A stretch of 64,000 nt of DNA from Neoscytalidium dimidiatum (Eukaryota > Ascomycota > Dothideomycetes > Botryosphaeriales > Botryosphaeriaceae): NCBI GenBank assembly GCA_037367355.1, contig CM074704.1, forward strand, positions 1,364,001-1,428,000, read 5' to 3'. This document shows positions 31,116 through 42,997 of the stretch, piece after piece. The notes below the pieces were generated by a model. It was not told where the DNA came from, ran no database searches, and was given only the letters and a program-made list of their open reading frames with translations. Positions within the stretch are counted from its first letter, which is position 1. Each line of letters begins with the position of its first letter. The translations under genes and the position numbers were made by a program.

Positions 31116-31590
31116 TTTTCTTGTCCAGGTGGGAGGCGGCCGCCTCCGATAAAGGCACCGCTGCTGATCGCCCGAGCTTAGACCCTCAACCGCGCCTTGG
31201 CGTTACCGGGGCGTGACGTGTATCTGTAGCGAGCGCGAACCTGAACCGCGTCGACGACGAGAGGGGTTGCACAAAGCTTCTGCTGGAACGACGGGCAGCG
31301 GCGGCTCAATCGAGTTAATGCTGAACTGTGGCTTGTGAGACCCGTCCATGACTCGTGAATTACGTTCTCTTGCCAGTTCCTGGCAGTCGCCTCAGAGTCT
31401 ATTGCGATCAGGTGCCTGGGCCGCAAGTCTACGTATTGTGGGGTTGGTGACAAAAGACCCACCAGGTGCGTGGAGAGACCTCAGGAGAATGCGCTACTAC
31501 TCCGGCCCTTGGATGCCTCTACCGGCGCCGCCTGTCGGTCCTTAATCTCGTGCACGCCAATGCAGATGCTCGCTTGCCGAACACAGTATC
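31116..31590. other. Short intergenic, no gene seen
   Basis: 475 bp between the AMD1 start and the end of the C2H2 gene, on the same strand; it presumably carries the AMD1 promoter. Confidence 0.5.
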
Positions 31591-33170
31591 CTACACGCCT
31601 AAATCCTCGTCCTCGGCTCGTGGCTCGACGAGCCCATGGTGTGAGCGGCCGTTGATGTGCTTTCTCCATTCCCTAGGATCTTCAAATCGGGCAGTGCAAT
31701 CAGAATGTGGACATGAGAATCCGCTGTGTTGTTTGCCGTGCATTAGAAGCTCGGCTTCGTTGCGGAATCGCTGTGGAAGTGTCAGCGGACTCGGCCTAAG
31801 ACAAAGAACGCGTTGCCTACCTCATGACAGCTCACGTAGGGACAATGGAATGTCGGAGCCTCCCAGTCACGGATCTCTGCAGAACTTTGCTCCTCCTTCT
31901 CCTGCATGTGTTGCTCTACTTGCACGGGCAATTGGTGTGACGGCTGCTGCACCGCGTATTCGTTCCCATGGATGCTGGCATCTTGGAACACCGGGTGGCG
32001 CAGCTGACGCAGATCCTGCATGCCCGACTGTAGGGTTTGCTGTTGGGTTGCCGACGGGGCCGTACTAATCACTTGCTTGGTATCGACCACGTGCCCGAGG
32101 ATCATCCTAAGCCTTGCCACAGCCTTATTATCAAGACGGCCCATCCCAGTCTTGACCTCTTCCAACTGAGTCCGAGCCTCCTTAACAGCTGGAAGCATTT
32201 CGCCCCAAACTTCGTCGGTGTAACTGTTCAGAACATCGTCCCATTCCGCGAGCCAGTGGTGCCGCTGTGCGTCGTTGAAGGCCAAGATGCTCTCCAACCC
32301 AGAGCCCAGAGACCTTGATAGCTCCGTTATCTCTTGCTCTAGCTGTGGATTCGACATAGAAAATGATGCAAATTCTGGACGGAGGTTCAAAGGATTATCC
32401 GGTGCAATTCCCTGGTGCTGTGGAGGCGGAGGAAGCGATGACTTGATCTTGTCAGCGATTTCCTTTTCCTCGGTGGTGTAATTCTGATCAAAGAGTTCAT
32501 TCACGCCATCAGGCGTAGGATCCGTCATCTGGAAATCTGGCGGATCATTCGCGGAGAAAGTGGGATCGGAGAGGAGCAGTCTGACTTCGGCGCCGTCGTC
32601 GTATGCATTGTGATCATTCACGTTTTTGTGCGTTGAGCCAAGCTGCTCTTCATGGGCACGGAATTCATTGGGTTGTTGCGTGGGCGATGTGAAAAAGTTC
32701 TGAAGGTAAGAGTCGCCATGTTGAAATTCGGTGGACCACCGCGTGGGAGACTGGAACGAATCCTGACCTCTCAGATGTGCGGGTACTTTGGCACTGAGGA
32801 AAGCATTAAAATCGAAATCCGGCCCTTTTTCGGACGTGCTCGCTGATTCTCTGAATCCTTCTTGAAATCTGAACGTTTCACTGTTTCCGACGCTAGCACG
32901 TGGAGACGACGCAGTCTGCCTCGGTGGCAGTGCCTGCGACCACGTAGAAGGTCCGGAGGTTCCTTCTCCATCACGGAGCTTCGTGGATAGCCCAGATCCT
33001 GAGGCGAAGGCAGATTTTGCTTCATCAGCGTTAGCGTTCCCGAGAAAGTCTTTGGCGAGACCCGATGCCGAGGCAGCGATCCTGGACGAGATGGATGGTT
33101 CTGGCTCTTTTCCCTTGCCGCGAGCGGGCGCAGCATCCTTCTGCTCTCCGGGCTGCCGCTGGCGATCCAT
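31591..33170 (-). CDS. C2H2 zinc-finger protein, 509 aa
   Basis: Two exons, 33170-31821 and 31770-31591 (50-bp GTAGGC...CAG intron), give 509 residues. The last ~80 residues carry two C2H2 fingers split by the intron: CPYVSCHERF with H-x-x-x-H in MHGKQH, and CPHSDCTARF with HINGRSH. The preceding ~430 residues are largely disordered, with a coiled-coil stretch (residues ~285-370: ELSRSLGSGLESILAF, VKEARTQLEEVKTGM) and acidic patches. Two terminal fingers with long x spacers and a non-DNA-binding look could serve DNA or protein binding. No named orthologue is recognised. I used the ATG at 33170; an in-frame TTG lies nine bases upstream. It follows head-to-tail 475 bp upstream of AMD1. Confidence 0.8.
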
Positions 33171-33415
33171 ATCGTACAATGGGGGAGAAAGAGTTGAGGT
33201 TCCTGCAGAAGACTGGGGTGAGTGGAGAGGTCAGGAAGCTCATGCGGGGAAATATGAGGACGTCTGAGTCGGCTGGGGCAGGGCGGCGAACAAGGGATTT
33301 GGGTCGGATGATAAATTCGTCATCGACACTATGATAACGCCAAGAAATGAACGAGCATACGTTAATTATCTGGAGCTTCGTAATGGTAGCAAGAAAAGGA
33401 GTCTGAAGGGTGGAC

Positions 33416-34082
33416 GAAACGCTGCTAGCCAGACTATTTTGCCGCTTGGAAGCCCTCGTCCCGTTCCGACGCAGCCGAGCTTCAAAAGTCGGCCGATAAG
33501 ATTAGATCCGTACGTGCGAGGGGAGGTGTGTCGCGGGTGCACGTCCAATTGGGTGAGCGTGACTTGCAAACAGGAGTAGCGCTCGCCGCGAGCTGCATTG
33601 CTGGACAAAAGGATGAAGTTGTTCCCCCCGAAGTGCAAAGGCGTCGCAGTCTTGGACGCATGCGGCCTACCGGCAGACTTCGGCAAAGGGTCCGAGGTGA
33701 TTCGTGCTAGGTTCGGGCGCCTTCGGGGTGCTCCACTACGAGATGCTGCGGTCAGGTACCGGAGCTATTCTGGACATGGAAGTCTGACCTTTGATCTTTG
33801 ACATCACCTTTCTCCATGGACTTCCCGAGGCTTCCAATAATTGAAACGCTGCTAGCCAGACTATTTTGCCGCTTGGAAGCCTCGCCGAAACTCTCCGGAC
33901 GCAGTCGCTTCAAAAGTCGGCCGATAAGATTAGATCCGTACGTGCGAGGGAGGTGGCGTCGCGGGTGCACGTCCAATTGGGGTGAGCGTTCTATAAACAG
34001 GAGCGCTCGCCGCGAGCTGCGTGCATTGCTGGACAAAAGTGATTAGTTGTTCCCCGAAGTGCAAAGGCGATCGCAGTCATTG
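33416..34082. repeat. Direct repeats of ~240 bp at the 3' end of RPT1
   Basis: Copy one, 33416-33654, and copy two, 33843-34082, match over their whole length with small indels, starting GAAACGCTGCTAGCCAGACT and ending GTCGCAGTC or ATCGCAGTC. They share CGGCCGATAAGATTAGATCC. The 188 bp between them is unique. Copy two contains the stop codon of the RPT1 model (34077-34079). The ends TG...CA can be drawn (TGCTAGCC...TCGCA), but no target duplication is visible, so I call it a local duplication of unknown origin. The rest of 33171-34076 holds no gene. Confidence 0.7.
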
Positions 34083-35571
34083 AAGCGCAATGTTACCTAC
34101 CACGTCCTTGAGGTTGCCCTTGATGACCTTGTCGACGGCGGCGAGGAAGTCCTTCTCGGTTGCTACCTTCCTCCTAGCTCGGATGGCAAACATGCCGGCC
34201 TCGGTGGCAACGCTGCGCAACTCGGCGCCGGTAGAGTTGGGGCAGAGACGAGAGATGAGTTCCCATCTGATATCGCGCTCGACCGACATGCTCTTGGCGT
34301 GGATGCGAAGAATATTGGCACGGCCCTCCATATCGGGCAGCGAAAACTCAATCTTACGGTCAATACGTCCGGGACGCATGAGGGCGGGGTCGAGCGTCGA
34401 TGGTCTGTTGGTGGCGAACATGACCTTGATGTTACCACGCGAGTCGAAACCGTCCAACTGGGTGATGAGCTCCAGCATAGTACGCTGAACCTCATTGTCA
34501 CCACCTGCACCATCATCGAAACGTGCTCCTCCGATAGCATCAACTTCATCGAAGAAGATAATGCAGGCCTTCTTAGTCCGCGCCATCTCGAACAACTCGC
34601 GCACCATACGAGCGCCCTCACCAACGTACTTTTGCACCAGCTCGGATCCAATGACGCGGATGAAGGTGGCGTCTGTTCTGTTCGCAACTGCACGGGCGCA
34701 GAGCGTCTTGCCGGTACCCGGGGGTCCGTAGAGCAGGGCTCCCTTAGGCGGATCGATACCGAGATTAACGAAGCGCTCGGGGGATAGTAGCGGCATCTCG
34801 ACGACCTCACGAAGTTTTTCGATTTGCTCTTTGCAGCCACCGACATCGCCATACGTGACATCAGGCTTGTCCTCCACTGTCATCATGGTGACGGACGGAT
34901 CGATCTTGGGAGGAAGCGGGAGGAGAATCTGGTACTTATTCCGGTCGACACTGTCGTACGGGTGGACACTGTTAGATGATGGCGACGATTCTTTGCAAAA
35001 TTGACTTGAGGAGATGGAACGTACCCAACGCGCATGCCCTCCTCGATATCCGTAGGGCTGACGCGCTCACCCAAGTTGACGACAAACTTGGCGATCTGCT
35101 TCACGTTGATGACATATTTGCTCTTCTCCGAGTCCTTCTCATCCTGTATGATCTTCGTACATCTTGCGACCTGAAGCGGCTGCTCCTCCTGCATGCGTTG
35201 CCTGTCGGCGGCTATATCCCATAGATGCGGCGGTGCAAGTCCCGTGTCCGATTCCTAGCGGAGATGTTAGACGATGACCATGTCGAGTAGCGCCGAGGAT
35301 AAGTACCTTCACGCCGATCTTCTCATTCACGCTTTGCTGCTTGTCCTTGATCTCCTTCTCGAGCTTCTTCAGCTCTGCCGCGTACGGTGCTGCACCGTAG
35401 GTCTTGAGCACTTGAATATCCCTGCGTCGCAATCAGCGACTGCACATAACACTCGAGGCTGCCAGTGAAGCCATACTCATCGGAGAGCGGTGTGATCTTC
35501 TTCTCTTCTATCTCATCGTCGGCGTAGTTCCTCTGGTACTTCTCCCAGTTTTGGCCGGTGGCACTGGGCAT
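34077..35571 (-). CDS. RPT1: 26S proteasome ATPase subunit Rpt1, 437 aa
   Basis: Exons 35571-35477, 35421-35307, 35254-35025 and 34950-34077 join in frame to 437 residues. It is the Rpt1 (S7/PSMC2) member of the hexameric AAA ring that unfolds substrates: N-terminal coiled coil ([15 protein letters not shown]), OB-domain segment (VARCTKII ... [10 protein letters not shown]), [19 protein letters not shown], Walker A GPPGTGKT, Walker B with [29 protein letters not shown]. The C-terminus is unusual. After [11 protein letters not shown], orthologues have about eleven residues ending in a Tyr-x-x-Tyr-Asn-like tail that docks on the core particle, but here the frame runs DVVGNIALQ to a stop inside a 240-bp duplicated segment. 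A GTAGGT donor just after NLKDV suggests a last small exon that I could not locate. It shares a 376-bp divergent spacer with CCT4. Confidence 0.92.
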
Positions 35572-35947
35572 GGTGAAAGCAGGGCGACGTGTCGCGAGTC
35601 GAGGATGGTATCACAAAAAGATCGATCGAGGATGCGGCAGTATGCGAGCTGGGGCGACAGCGAGGTGAGGCGGTTGGGCGGAAGGATGAAAGCGGCGGTA
35701 GCAGTCGATGGGTGAGGTGTTGATGCAACTGGAGCTTGAGGCGGCCGGAGGTCGGACAGGTGCGTATGTAATTGCTGGGTAGGCGGGCGGCTTGTTCCGG
35801 GGATTGTAGTGCCTCAGGCATATTTCCGGCGGGCGCGATGAAATTCCACCGCGGGCATCGCGTCCGCCGAAAACTGCGGGACCGTCACTGTTGCACCCCT
35901 CCGCGTTACCCCTGCCAACTCCTCCGAACACCATCCAACGCGTCAAA
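35572..35947. promoter_or_regulatory. Divergent promoter region between RPT1 and CCT4
   Basis: 376 bp separate the two start codons, which face away from each other. The sequence is GC-rich with no TATA box seen, as is usual for housekeeping genes. Shared control of a proteasome ATPase and a chaperonin subunit is an inference from layout. Confidence 0.5.
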
Positions 35948-37923
35948 ATGGCCAGCGCTGCAGTTTCCAGTGGCGGCGGCGGCGGAAATGCTGCCTTCAA
36001 GGTCGGGCTTCACGTTTCAGGAGCTACAGATCGCAGCTAACAGTCCACAGGACAAGGAGAAGCCCCAGGCGGTGCGCACGGCCAACATCGTTGCCGCAAG
36101 AGGTATGCGGCTTAAGTTCCAAAAATAAGGAGATTCTCTGCTGACATGCATGCACAGCCGTTGCGGACGCTATTCGGACTGTAAGCTATAGGTTGCTCTT
36201 GGGAGAACTAGATGGCAAGCTAACGGATCAACGCCAGTCTCTTGGCCCGAGGGGTATGGACAAGATGGTAGATTATGCTCATCCTCAGAGTCATCTACAG
36301 CTTCTAACATCATCCTAGATTCAGACCGGCAAAGGCGAAACTATTATTGTAAGCTCTGCGTGTCCCTAAAGGATCGAGCCCGAGGTCCTGACTGATTCTA
36401 GACCAACGATGGCAACACCATGCTTCGGGACATGAGCGTCCTCCACCCTGCCGCGAAGATGCTTGTCGACCTCGCAAATGCTCAGGATATTGAGGCTGGT
36501 GACGGAACGACATCGGTAGTAGTCATCTGCGGTAGCTTGCTAGGAGCAGCGGAGCGGTTACTGGCGAAGGGTAGGGTTATACTGCCGAATTTCGATCATG
36601 GCGAACACTAAGATATTGTCGCACAGGTATCCACCCTACCACCATATCCGAGTCTTTCCAGCGTGCTGCAGCGGCGGCAGTCCAAGTCCTCCACGACATG
36701 TCCATTTCCGTCTCCCTAACCGACCGTGCCGCGCTCCTCAAGGCCGCTTCAACGTCTCTGTCTTCGAAGATCGTTGCTCAAGAACCCAAGCTGGCCACGA
36801 TGGCCGTGGACTCGGTCCTGAAGATCATTGACCCCAAGACGGCGGACAACGTTGACCTGAAGAACATTAGAATCCTGAAGAAGCCGGGTGGCACCGTAGA
36901 TGAGAGCGAGATGGTTGACGGATTGGTGCTGCAACAGCAGGTCGTGAAGAGTGGCGGAGGCCCTGTGAGGATGGAGAAGGCCAGGATCGGTCTCATCCAG
37001 TTTCAGCTGAGCCCGCCGAAGCCTGATGTAAGAGCAGCGCCCCGTTCTGTTCAAGAAGCAGGTTGCTAACAGTGGAACAGATGGAGAACCAAATCGTCGT
37101 CAATGACTACAGACAGATGGACAAGATTCTTAAGGAGGAGAGAACGTATCTGCTGAACATGGTCAAGAAGATCAAGAAGGCAAAGTGCAACGTCCTCTTT
37201 ATCCAGAAGTCCATCCTCAGAGACGCCGTCAACGACCTCTCCCTACACTTCCTCGCTAAGCTCAACATCCTTTGCGTCAAGGACATCGAGCGTGACGAGA
37301 TCGAGTTCATCACTAAGAGCACTGGCTGCAAGCCCATCGCCGATATCGACTCCTTTACCGAGGACAAGCTCGGCTCCGCTGACCTGGTCGAGGAGGTCCA
37401 GAGCTCCGGCGCGCGGATAGTCAAGGTCACGGGCGTCAAGTCGCAAGGCCAGACCGTCTCTCTTGTCTGCAGAGGCGCTAATTCGCTCATCCTCGACGAG
37501 GTCGAGCGCTCCATCCACGACGCCCAGTGTGTCATGCGCTGCCTGGTCAAGAAAAAGGCGCTCCTCGCGGGTGGTGGCGCCCCCGAAATCGAAATCGCCC
37601 AGTCGCTCGCTTCGCTCGCGCGCTCGCTCACCGGTACCGAGGCCATCTGCTGGAAGGCCTTCGCTGACGCCATGGAGATCATCCCCGTCACGCTGGCCGA
37701 GAACGCCGGCCTCAACTCCATCAAGGTCGTCACCGAGCTGCGGCACCGTCACGCCCTCGGCGAGCAGCAGGCCGGCATCTCCATCAAGAGTGGCGGCGTC
37801 AAGAACAACATCGCCGAGGAGAACGTCCTTCAGCCCCTACTTGTCTCCACCTCCGCCATAGAATTGGCCGCGGAGACGGTGAAGCTGCTTCTCAGGATCG
37901 ACGATATCGCTCTTAGTCGTTAA
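35948..37923 (+). CDS. CCT4: T-complex protein 1 subunit delta (CCT4), 533 aa
   Basis: Eight exons: 35948-36001, 36051-36102, 36158-36180, 36238-36267, 36319-36348, 36402-36570, 36627-37027 and 37081-37923, all with GT...AG introns of 49-57 bp, giving 533 residues. It is a group II chaperonin subunit: the start is [28 protein letters not shown], then [10 protein letters not shown], the nucleotide loop [27 protein letters not shown], and near the end [11 protein letters not shown]. The sequence [11 protein letters not shown] and [20 protein letters not shown] identify the delta subunit. CCT folds actin, tubulin and WD40 proteins in the cytosol. The burst of tiny exons (23 and 30 bases) at the 5' end is typical of intron-rich fungal housekeeping genes. 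High confidence. Confidence 0.95.
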
Positions 37924-38411
37924 GGGTAAATGAGGCAAAGAATTGAGTATAAGCAATTAAGTGGAGCTGATGGTGATGAGGCCGCCAGAGAACCTTGTAT
38001 GATCAAAAAATCTTTGCGATCACCATATTTGGAAAGGGCAAAAAAGATCAACGTAAACGACGGGACAGGTAAAATGTGATGATACCTTGTGTCTGCTTAA
38101 TCCTCGGATCTGAAACCGCGTGTCGCATTTGTAGATGCCATTCAAGTTGCAAAGACGGTGGAAATGCACCCGCTCTCAGTGTAATTACTCAAGGCTAGGG
38201 GCAGTCGTTCACATCACTTCCAGGCACGATGTGACAACGCTCATCATGAAACAAGCGCTCTTGGTAGTAATAATTGGGAAGCGTACATGAAACGACAGCA
38301 CCCAGGATAATGCAACATCGACCCAGATTCAAAATCCCTTCCTATCTTTTGCTTAGCTCCTCCCCTCCACAAGCACGCTCAACAGAGAGAAACGAAACCA
38401 TCCCGGCCACT
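37924..38411. other. Convergent 3' spacer, no gene seen
   Basis: 488 bp between the ends of CCT4 and SDH1; no motif noted. Confidence 0.5.
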
Positions 38412-40605
38412 CTAATATGTTCTCTTGAATGGCGGCACGGGCTTGCACTCATTCTCGTCGAGGGTGTGGCTATTGACGGCGCGATAGCTGAGGTCGACCT
38501 TGCCGTGGGGGTCCTTCTGCCAGGTGAGCGTGTGCTTCATCCAGTTCTCGTCGTCGCGCTCCGGGAAGTCCTCGCGGGCGTGCGCGCCACGCGACTCCTT
38601 GCGATTAGCAGCGGCCTCAGCCGTCTGCACGGCGCAGGTGAGCAGGTTGCGCAACTCTAGCGTCTCGACCAAGTCCGAGTTCCAGATCATGCTGCGGTCC
38701 TTGGTGCCAACCTGTGAGAAGGAGGCGTCAACCTCACGGATCCTGCGAACACCCTCGTCAAGCGACTCTTGCGTGCGGAAGACGGAGACGTCCGTCTGCA
38801 TGGTCTTCTGCATGGCGAGGCGAATGTCGTACGTCGACTTCGGACCGTCAGCGGTGCGGACCTGATCGACAATGGAGATGGACTCAGCGCCGAGATCGGC
38901 AGAGATCGGCTCGTGTTTCTGGCCGGGAGTGAAATTGTCACGGATGGTGTGGGATACGGCACGGCCGAAGACGATAAGATCCAGGAGAGAGTTGGCACCC
39001 AGGCGGTTGGCACCATGGACGGAGACACAGGCAGCCTCACCGCAAGCGAACAGACCAGGGACAACCTTGTCGTTACCCTTCTCGTCGACGGTAAGAACCT
39101 CACCAGTGTATTTAGTGGGGATTCCACCCATGTTGTAGTGGACGGTGGGAAGGACAGGGATAGGTTGTTTCCGAACGTCGACACCAGCGAAAATTGAGGC
39201 GGTCTCAGAAATGCCAGGAAGGCGCTCGTGAAGAATCTCCGGGGGCAGATGGCTGAGCTGGAGGTAGATGTGATCCTTCTCGGGACCAACACCACGGCCC
39301 TCCCGGATTTCCATGGTCATAGAACGAGAAACAACGTCACGGGAGGCCAAATCCTTGGCGGTGGGAGCGTATCTCTCCATGAAACGCTCACCCTCGGAGT
39401 TGAGCAGGTAACCACCCTCACCACGCGAGCCCTCAGTGATCAAGCAACCAGCGCCGTAGATACCAGTCGGGTGGAACTGAACGAACTCAAGATCCTGATT
39501 GGGCAGACCGGCGCGAGCAACCATAGCCATACCGTCGCCGGTGCAAGTGTGGGCAGATGTGCAAGAGAAGTAGGCACGGCCATAGCCACCAGTTGCCAGA
39601 ACAGTGTTGTGCGCGCGGAACCTGTGCAGAGTACCGTCCTCCTGATTGTAGGCAATGACACCCTTGCACTTGCCATCCTCCATAAGCAGGTCAATGGCGA
39701 AGAATTCGATGAAGTACTTGGTATTGTGCCTCAGCGATTGTCCGTACAGAGTGTGAAGAAGAGCATGGCCGGTTCTGTCAGCAGCAGCGCAGCAGCGGTA
39801 TGCCTGACCACCTTTGCCGTACTTCTGAGATTGACCACCGAACGCACGCTGGTAACTGTGGCAAAGTCAGTCAATGCCAGAATACTCAGGGCTGCACAAG
39901 CTCACATCCTGCCATCGTCGGTCCTAGAGAAGGGACATCCATAGTTCTCAAGCTCAATTACGCTCTGAGGCGCCTCGCGGGTCATGTAGTGGATGGCATC
40001 CTGGTCACCGAGCCAGTCCGAGCCCTTGACAGTGTCGTACATGTGCCATCTCCAGTCGTCCTCATGCATGTTTCCAAGCGCAGCATTGATCCCACCCTGC
40101 GCGGCGACGGTGTGGGACCGCGTGGGGAACAACTTGGAGATACAAGCGGTGTTGAATCCGGCCTCGGCAAGACCGAATGCGGCGCGGAGACCGGAGCCGC
40201 CAGCACCGACGACGAGGGCATCGTACTCGTGGTCTATCACGGGGTACTTGTTGCTCAGGAATGGCGATGCCTCCTTGGCGCGGAGCGGCTCGTTCGTGAA
40301 GATCTTAGAGACGGGCCTCGTGGAAGAGAAGGCGCGCGTCTGCGGACGCAGGGCTCGTGAAAACTGCAGCAGGGCGCGTCAGTCATGACGAATATTAAGC
40401 ACGAAGGTCCGTCAGTATCGATTGAGGTTGCTCGCCATTGGAGCGACTCGCGCCACACAGTACAAACAAGCGCACACAGGAAGTGGGCGAGCTCGCGGGG
40501 CTCCAACATTGGTTCAGAGCTCGAGCACGCGACGAGGGTGTGGGCGGGGAGCAAAGTACGTACCTGTGCCGAAGCGGCCAGCTGCCGCAACCTAAGGGTC
40601 GACAT
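38412..40605 (-). CDS. SDH1: Succinate dehydrogenase flavoprotein subunit, 647 aa
   Basis: Three exons, 40605-40564, 40363-39906 and 39855-38412, give 647 residues; the first intron is long (200 bp). The first ~45 residues are basic and Ser-rich ([14 protein letters not shown] ... [14 protein letters not shown]), a mitochondrial targeting peptide. Then [20 protein letters not shown] binds FAD, and [16 protein letters not shown] holds the His that carries covalent FAD. Later [42 protein letters not shown] and [19 protein letters not shown] follow in the usual order, ending in the NENE-like capping region and FKRTY. The protein oxidises succinate in the TCA cycle and feeds complex II of the inner membrane. 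Length and motifs are complete, so it should be active. Confidence 0.97.
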
Positions 40606-41479
40606 GGTGATGGCTTGGGGAGTGGAGAGGTAAGGTGGTGCGGTGGTGTAAACGGATGCCCTCGAGATGCGCTAGGCCATTGCATCCGCCGCTCTTCGCT
40701 CTCGTCAGGAAAAAAGGCTGGCGCTCATTGGCCGTCGGCCAACCTCGGAACTGTCGCCAGAGCCTCGAGCCCGCGATCCGCGTGCGCAGTCGTGATGGAC
40801 CATCCGTCCCGACAAATCTTCGCCGCCGACCTGAGCAACTAAGAGTTGCGGCTCTTGACTCGAAATCTTGGTCGATTCAAGCCTTGCGACACGCAGCACC
40901 GTGGCTTCTTCCTCATGCTGTGCTTCCGCGACAATTGCGTGCCGCCGACATGTGGAATGCCGAACTCCAAGTCCGAGCAGCCATCATATGACCGTGAACT
41001 TTCCGCCCCGCGCATCGATCCGTCAACCCTTTCGACTCAGCCCATCTTTACGACCCATAATCTTTTGCTATTACAAACTATGGCTCAAGGCAATGGTTCA
41101 ATAATTTTTTTTTTCCAGAGGTCGTCCCTCAACCGGTTATCGTTTGCCTCTCCGCTTGTCCGGATGAGAGCCGGAATGTGCCAGGTTTTGTTCTGCTCCG
41201 AGCTGCGCCCCGAGTCGCCCGCAGCAGCCCCCGCGGTTTCGCATTCACCCCGTGCTTGTTTGCGTTAGCATTCCCGAGGCACACGCACGTTGAAAACACT
41301 TGCGGCGAAAGTCTGTTGGCATTCCACTGTATCCATGACCTTCTTATTGAGTATCTTTTTGTTTAGTGTGCGTGCTTTTAAGCTACTCCACACCGAAAAC
41401 GGGGAACATGAAAACGCCAAAGCTACCGCCAGCCCTTCATGAATGTGATGCTAAACCCATACGAAAAAGAGAAAACAGC
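40606..41479. other. No gene seen
   Basis: 874 bp between SDH1 (promoter side) and RPL3 (3' end). A run of ten T lies near 41105. No supported gene. Confidence 0.5.
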
Positions 41480-42997
41480 CTAGGCGGAGGCCTGAAGATC
41501 CTTCTTGAGCGTGCCCAGGTATTGCCTCTTCTCCGCTGGAGTCTGGTAAGCACCGTGGCCGAACTTGGACGAGGTGTCGATCCACTTGAGCTCGACCTTC
41601 TCGAGAGCCCTGCGGCTGGTGTGAATGAACATGGACTTGCGGAGAGTCACGACCCTCTTCTTGACACCAGGGACGGAACCCTTGAGCAGAACGAAGTCGT
41701 TCTTAACCTCACCATAGCGGACAAACCCACCGAGACTGCGAAATTGTCAATTCACGCTTATCCGATCGCAGAGGTGGCAACTTACGGAGTGATGGTCTTC
41801 TTGGAGACGTCGAACTCAGTGGAGGCGTTGCCGGCATCGTCACCCTTGCCAATGCGGTAGATCTTGTGGTTGACCGAGGTACGGTGGTGGTAACCCATCT
41901 GACCGGCACGGGCAACAGTCCACTGGACGTGGGACGGGTGCCAGGCTCCGATACAAGCAACCTTACGGAGACCCTTGTGAGTCTTACGAGGCAGCTTCTT
42001 GGTGCCCCACCGAGAAGTAACACCGTTGAAACCGTGACCCTTGGTGACGGCAATGACGTCGATCATCTCGTCCTGCTCGAAGATGGAGCTAACCTCAATG
42101 GGCTTCTCGAAAAGGCCGTGAGCGAAGTCAACCTTCTCAGCAACGTTGCCGCCGTTGACCTGGATCTCCATGAGGTGGGCCTTCTTCTGCTTGAGAGGAG
42201 TCTTGGAGATCTGAGTGTGGGCCAGGACGCGGACAACGGTGCAGTACTTCTTGATGCGCTCGAGCTCGCGGGTGATGGACTTGCCGCTGTTCTCGGAGTA
42301 CTGCTTGGCATACTTGGTGAAGGCCTTCTTCTTGCTCTTGTACCAGTTCTTGTAGAACCTCCTCTTGACCTCATCAGACAGGTGCTCGGCCCAGACGGTG
42401 GTGAGCGAGCGCAGGCCGCGGGGAGTCTCGATGTATCCGACGACACCAATGGCGATCAACTGCAAACCTTGTAAGTAAGCACTCCAAGGACAAGCTGGTC
42501 GCGGGGCATGCATACCGGGGGAGTCTCGATGACGGTGGCAGCCTCGACAATCTCCTTCTTGTGGAGCTTGGCGCCGGGACGGTCGAGGTCGCGGACGATG
42601 GTGGTCATGCCGGCCTTGTAGCCCATAGTGGCGGTGAGATGGACGGGCTTCTTGGGGTCATCCTTGGGGAAGCTGCAATAATTCGCATGTCAGTTTCCTA
42701 GTCGCGTGGTGTCGTAGTCGCGATAACAGCCGCGAAAATCATTTCGAAGCTCTTAGGACACGCAATTGCCGTGCTGGACATCTCCAGAAAAAGCCATTTC
42801 GCAGCTGCTGTCATCCCGATGGTTCGCTGCAGCGTGATAATGCCATCCTCCTCTTGCCGTGCCGGTTGTCGAAATCGCAGAAAGGCCGCATAGGAGCAAA
42901 CGTACCTCTTAACCTTTCCCCTGTGGCGGGCAGCCCTCTTGCGGGGCAGGAAGGCCAGCGAGCCGTGGCGAGGAGCCTCGTACTTCCGGTGAGACAT
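41480..42997 (-). CDS. RPL3: Ribosomal protein uL3 (L3), 392 aa
   Basis: Four exons, 42997-42906, 42672-42516, 42459-41786 and 41735-41480, give 392 residues; the first intron is 233 bp, the others about 50 bp. The start [20 protein letters not shown] is typical of L3, followed by [49 protein letters not shown] in two blocks, and the [20 protein letters not shown] loop that reaches the peptidyl-transferase centre and whose first His/Trp region is modified in yeast. It is a large-subunit core protein bound to rRNA. The long first intron right after the 31st codon is usual for fungal ribosomal-protein genes and may serve expression control; I looked for a snoRNA in it and saw no convincing box C/D pair. 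Confidence 0.97.
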
